NCBI GenBank assembly: GCA_018334055.1
Contig: JAGXSS010000077.1
Span: 1 to 56,316, forward strand
Direction: 5' to 3'
Length of the DNA stretch: 56,316 bases
Source of the DNA: Peptococcaceae bacterium
GTDB lineage: Bacteria; Bacillota; UBA994
The notes below the pieces were generated by a model. That model had not been told where the DNA came from and searched no databases. It saw only the letters and a list, made by a program, of their open reading frames with translations. This document shows positions 54,562 to 56,316 of the stretch, piece by piece. Position 1 is the stretch's first letter, and each line of letters starts with the position of its first letter. Made by a program: the position numbers and the translations under genes.

Positions 54562-54945
54562 CTAGCTCAGCGAACGCAGGAGCTTCACGGCTTCATCGGC
54601 CGAGAGTTCGCCCCGCGAAAGCGATTCCAGTATGTCTTTGCGCTTTTGGGGCAGGTCGGCCCTCTCATCGGTAGCGTCGACCCTAAAGCCTAAGGCGACC
54701 AAGACATTGTCGAGACGACTACGCACCGTGGGGTAAGAGATGCCGAGCTCGCGCTCCACGTCTTTGATATTGCCGCGACTCTTAATAAATACCTCGAGAA
54801 AAGATTTGTGCTCATTGGTCAACGCACAAAAGCGGCAGGGCTCAAAGTCCCCGCTCAGGCTGCTTTTACACCGATGACAGTCAAGCTTGGCCACATGAAA
54901 TTTTTCGCCACATACAGGGCACAGCCCAGGAGCCTGCTTACGCAT
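54562..54945 (-). CDS. DUF2089 zinc-ribbon regulator
   Basis: The 127-residue protein has two zinc-ribbon pairs (CPVCGE, CHRCKSS, with C-x2-C repeated in CRFCALT), a helix-turn-helix (KDVERELGISYPTVRSRLD) and a C-terminal SHOCT-like module (KRKDILESLSRGELSADEAV). It is most likely a transcription regulator. I chose ATG 54945, with GGAGGAGG upstream; the longer frame to 54996 is within the promoter region. It has a near-consensus promoter. It probably controls the stress operon that follows. Confidence 0.87.
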   Translation of the reverse strand: MRKQAPGLCPVCGEKFHVAKLDCHRCKSSLSGDFEPCRFCALTNEHKSFLEVFIKSRGNIKDVERELGISYPTVRSRLDNVLVALGFRVDATDERADLPQKRKDILESLSRGELSADEAVKLLRSLS

Positions 54946-54984
54946 GGTAGATCCTCCTCCGAAATTGCATTTTGCTCTACGACA

Positions 54985-55013
54985 ACTGTAATACATGCAG
55001 GTAACCTTGTCAA
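54985..55013 (-). promoter_or_regulatory. Sigma-A promoter of the DUF2089 gene
   Basis: Minus strand -35 TTGACA (55008-55013), exactly 17 bp, -10 TACAGT (54985-54990), about 40 nt upstream of the ATG. AT-rich sequence upstream (55015-55043) may act as an UP element. Confidence 0.82.
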
Positions 55014-55043
55014 ATGCTAAATGATAGTTTAATAATATTAAAA

Positions 55044-55062
55044 CGGCAGTTTTTACCTGCCG
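55044..55062 (-). terminator. Hairpin stopping leftward transcription before the DUF2089 promoter
   Basis: CGGCAG/CTGCCG with a 7-nt loop, followed on the minus strand by TTTTAATATT. It would insulate the DUF2089 promoter from the remnant gene upstream. Confidence 0.55.
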
Positions 55063-55091
55063 CTACGCATATATTTTTCGAACGGACAAAA

Positions 55092-55122
55092 GGAGAAAAA
55101 AGGGACAGGCCCTTTTTTCTCC
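55092..55122. repeat. Perfect 13-bp hairpin related to the 26-bp element
   Basis: GGAGAAAAAAGGG (55092-55104) is exactly inverted at 55110-55122 with loop ACAGG. The design (A-rich arm, GGGAC centre, T-rich arm) resembles the two 26-bp copies, although the arms differ. It could also act as a terminator in either direction. Confidence 0.7.
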
Positions 55123-55197
55123 TCGGTGGACCCCCCAGGTGGCCTTGATATTCTTCGAACCGATAAAGGTCTTAGGTTCTCGACCTGCTGATAGTAG

Positions 55198-55583
55198 TTA
55201 GCGGCCTAATAGGATGGTGATTTTTTTGCCCTCCGGCTCGCTCTCCCCGTTTTTACTAGACCAAAGGAGCCCAACAATAAAACCCCGCGCTGTCGCCGGT
55301 TGTTCGAAGGCTAATTCAGTTTCAGAATAGTGGTAGGTTATGTTGAAATGCGAGATTTCGCGCAGCCACAGCTCCGCCGGAACCTTATTGTTGGCGTCAA
55401 CAACTCGCAGTATCCCGCCCCCATAATGATTTGTTCTGTGCCGGAGTCGTACCCGGACCGGGCTGGTAACGAATTGCTCAGCCTGTTAGTGGCGAAAGCA
55501 TCTTGCGTGTCGCGACCCTCCGTCCCTGCGGGTCATTACCTGTCGAGGTCCTGCCCCGACTTTTCCTTAACGCTCACCACCAT
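55198..55583 (-). pseudogene. Frameshifted gene remnant of unknown family
   Basis: Three adjoining minus-strand frames each read like protein: MVVSVKEKSGQDLDR from ATG 55583, then TEGRDTQDAFATNRLSNSLP and SGYDSGTEQIIMGAG, then VPAELWLREISHFNITYHYS and ARGFIVGLLWSS, ending KKITILLGR at the TAA 55198-55200. They need two frame changes, near 55530 (in-frame TAA TGA) and near 55410. I do not recognise the family. Either a decayed gene or sequencing error. The rest of 55014-55688 holds hairpins and no intact gene. Confidence 0.5.
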
Positions 55584-55688
55584 GGCTCTTGACCACACTA
55601 GCTTAAGGTAAATTGAAACTGCCGAGCATAGGAAAAGATGGTGCAGTCCTTCTTCGTCAAGTAGAAAAGCGCGCCAAGAAAAGAATCG

Positions 55689-56316
55689 CTAGAATAGTCG
55701 TTCTATCATCCGCACATCCTTGAGAACCCTGAGGGAGTGCCACCCTAGTATGACGGCCATGACAAGCACCACTAAGAGCGACAATCTAATGTCAATTATG
55801 GCCGCAAAGCCCAGATGGGGCCTGAGTACATTAACCGCATGAGTGGCCGGATTGAGGAGCATGAGCATGACTACTAGGCGTGGTAAATTGTTGGTGGCGA
55901 AGTAGATTGGGGCGGTCAGTAACATCAGCCAAGTCACCAAAGGGAAAACACCCTGCGCTTTGAAGGGGTTTCTTACTAATATGCCCAGAAAACATCCGAA
56001 GGCTGCCATTGCGAGCAAGGCAAGGAACATGCCAAGGAAGGAAAGAGCCAGATTGGGCTCGATAACGCGCCAAGCTGCCACGCCGAAGAAAAATGCTATT
56101 TGAGGCAACACTAGCAGGGTATAGGCCCCAACAATGCCCAAGACTGCCTGTGACAAATGGACAGGCAGAACAGCGTAGAGTTCCAGCACTTGAGGCTGCA
56201 TTAGGTTACTCACTCTCATGGCAACGACATTGCAGAAGACACCAATCAGAGATGCCACCACCAACCCCGAAAACACGAAAGCCACATTGTCAGTAGCCCC
56301 GCCTAGTAGTACAACA
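55689..56316 (-). CDS. ABC-2 type permease, C-terminal part (5' end outside window)
   Basis: The frame is open to the right edge (VVLLGGATDNVAFVFSGL upstream of the first possible GTG at 56285), so the gene continues beyond the window. About six hydrophobic segments are visible in 209 residues, with the ABC-2 family pattern: long helices, then PLVTWLMLLTAPIYFATNNL and LMLLNPATHAVNVLRP. It is probably the membrane part of an exporter whose ATPase gene lies upstream, outside the window. Confidence 0.82.
   Translation of the reverse strand, partial: VVLLGGATDNVAFVFSGLVVASLIGVFCNVVAMRVSNLMQPQVLELYAVLPVHLSQAVLGIVGAYTLLVLPQIAFFFGVAAWRVIEPNLALSFLGMFLALLAMAAFGCFLGILVRNPFKAQGVFPLVTWLMLLTAPIYFATNNLPRLVVMLMLLNPATHAVNVLRPHLGFAAIIDIRLSLLVVLVMAVILGWHSLRVLKDVRMIERLF

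Overview
The window reads as chromosome from an anaerobic, spore-forming member of the Bacillota (Clostridia-like). The evidence is a gerKA-gerKB-gerKC germinant receptor operon, WhiA/YvcK/RapZ, a PspC/YvlD stress operon, GSI-alpha glutamine synthetase, a membrane pyrophosphatase, 4-hydroxybutyryl-CoA dehydratase, sigma-54, TAXI-type TRAP transport and Fe-S flavoenzymes. Base composition is fairly GC-rich, start codons are often GTG or TTG, and genes are tightly packed with many stop/start overlaps. I see no tRNA, rRNA or CRISPR array.

Layout. 1-9044: tail of a membrane-anchored protein, an HD hydrolase, hppA, and a leftward glycolytic operon gapA-pgk-tpiA-gpmI-eno-secG with a clear sigma-A promoter at 9086-9114. 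9370-13847: rightward pepF, abfD and a class III CoA-transferase. 13844-17811: leftward whiA, an HPr-like gene and rpoN, preceded by glnA, whose promoter contains a perfect 14-bp palindrome. 17978-21755: gerK operon. 21812-28656: leftward cluster of a TVP38 membrane protein, a copper-amine-oxidase-type stalk fused to rhodanese domains, a CDP-alcohol phosphotransferase and a four-gene ABC importer. These families match the Escherichia coli ydjX/Z-ynjBCDEF locus, and this is the most interesting uncharacterised system here. 28722-31278: a GltD-like flavoenzyme with ferredoxin sites followed, one base after its stop, by a CCG-domain (HdrB-like) protein. 31455-33074: ppiB and an M42 peptidase.

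33071-35930 is a decay zone. It holds a truncated glycerate kinase start, an NSS-family sodium symporter with a 34-residue MetS-like companion gene, an internally deleted cwlD remnant, and a 530-bp internally deleted IS1634-type element with 16-bp terminal inverted repeats.

35951-44744 is leftward: PHP phosphoesterase, rapZ, yvcK, three 22-bp tandem repeats, tryptophanase, mtnN, DUF4349, tldD and pmbA. 45061-48520: a TAXI-TRAP transporter operon with DUF1850. 48474-52976: a secreted protein and an AbrB-type regulator with a heterodimeric ABC exporter. 53142-54945: DUF2089 regulator, a small protein whose reading frame contains a repeat element, a SHOCT-like protein, PspC and YvlD. 55014-56316: hairpin repeats, a frameshifted gene remnant and the end of an ABC-2 permease.

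Functionally, the window combines central glycolysis, pyrophosphate energetics, CoA-linked fermentation, amino-acid uptake and breakdown, spore germination and envelope-stress genes. Small repeats and gene remnants cluster at 33-36 kb and 54-55.6 kb.
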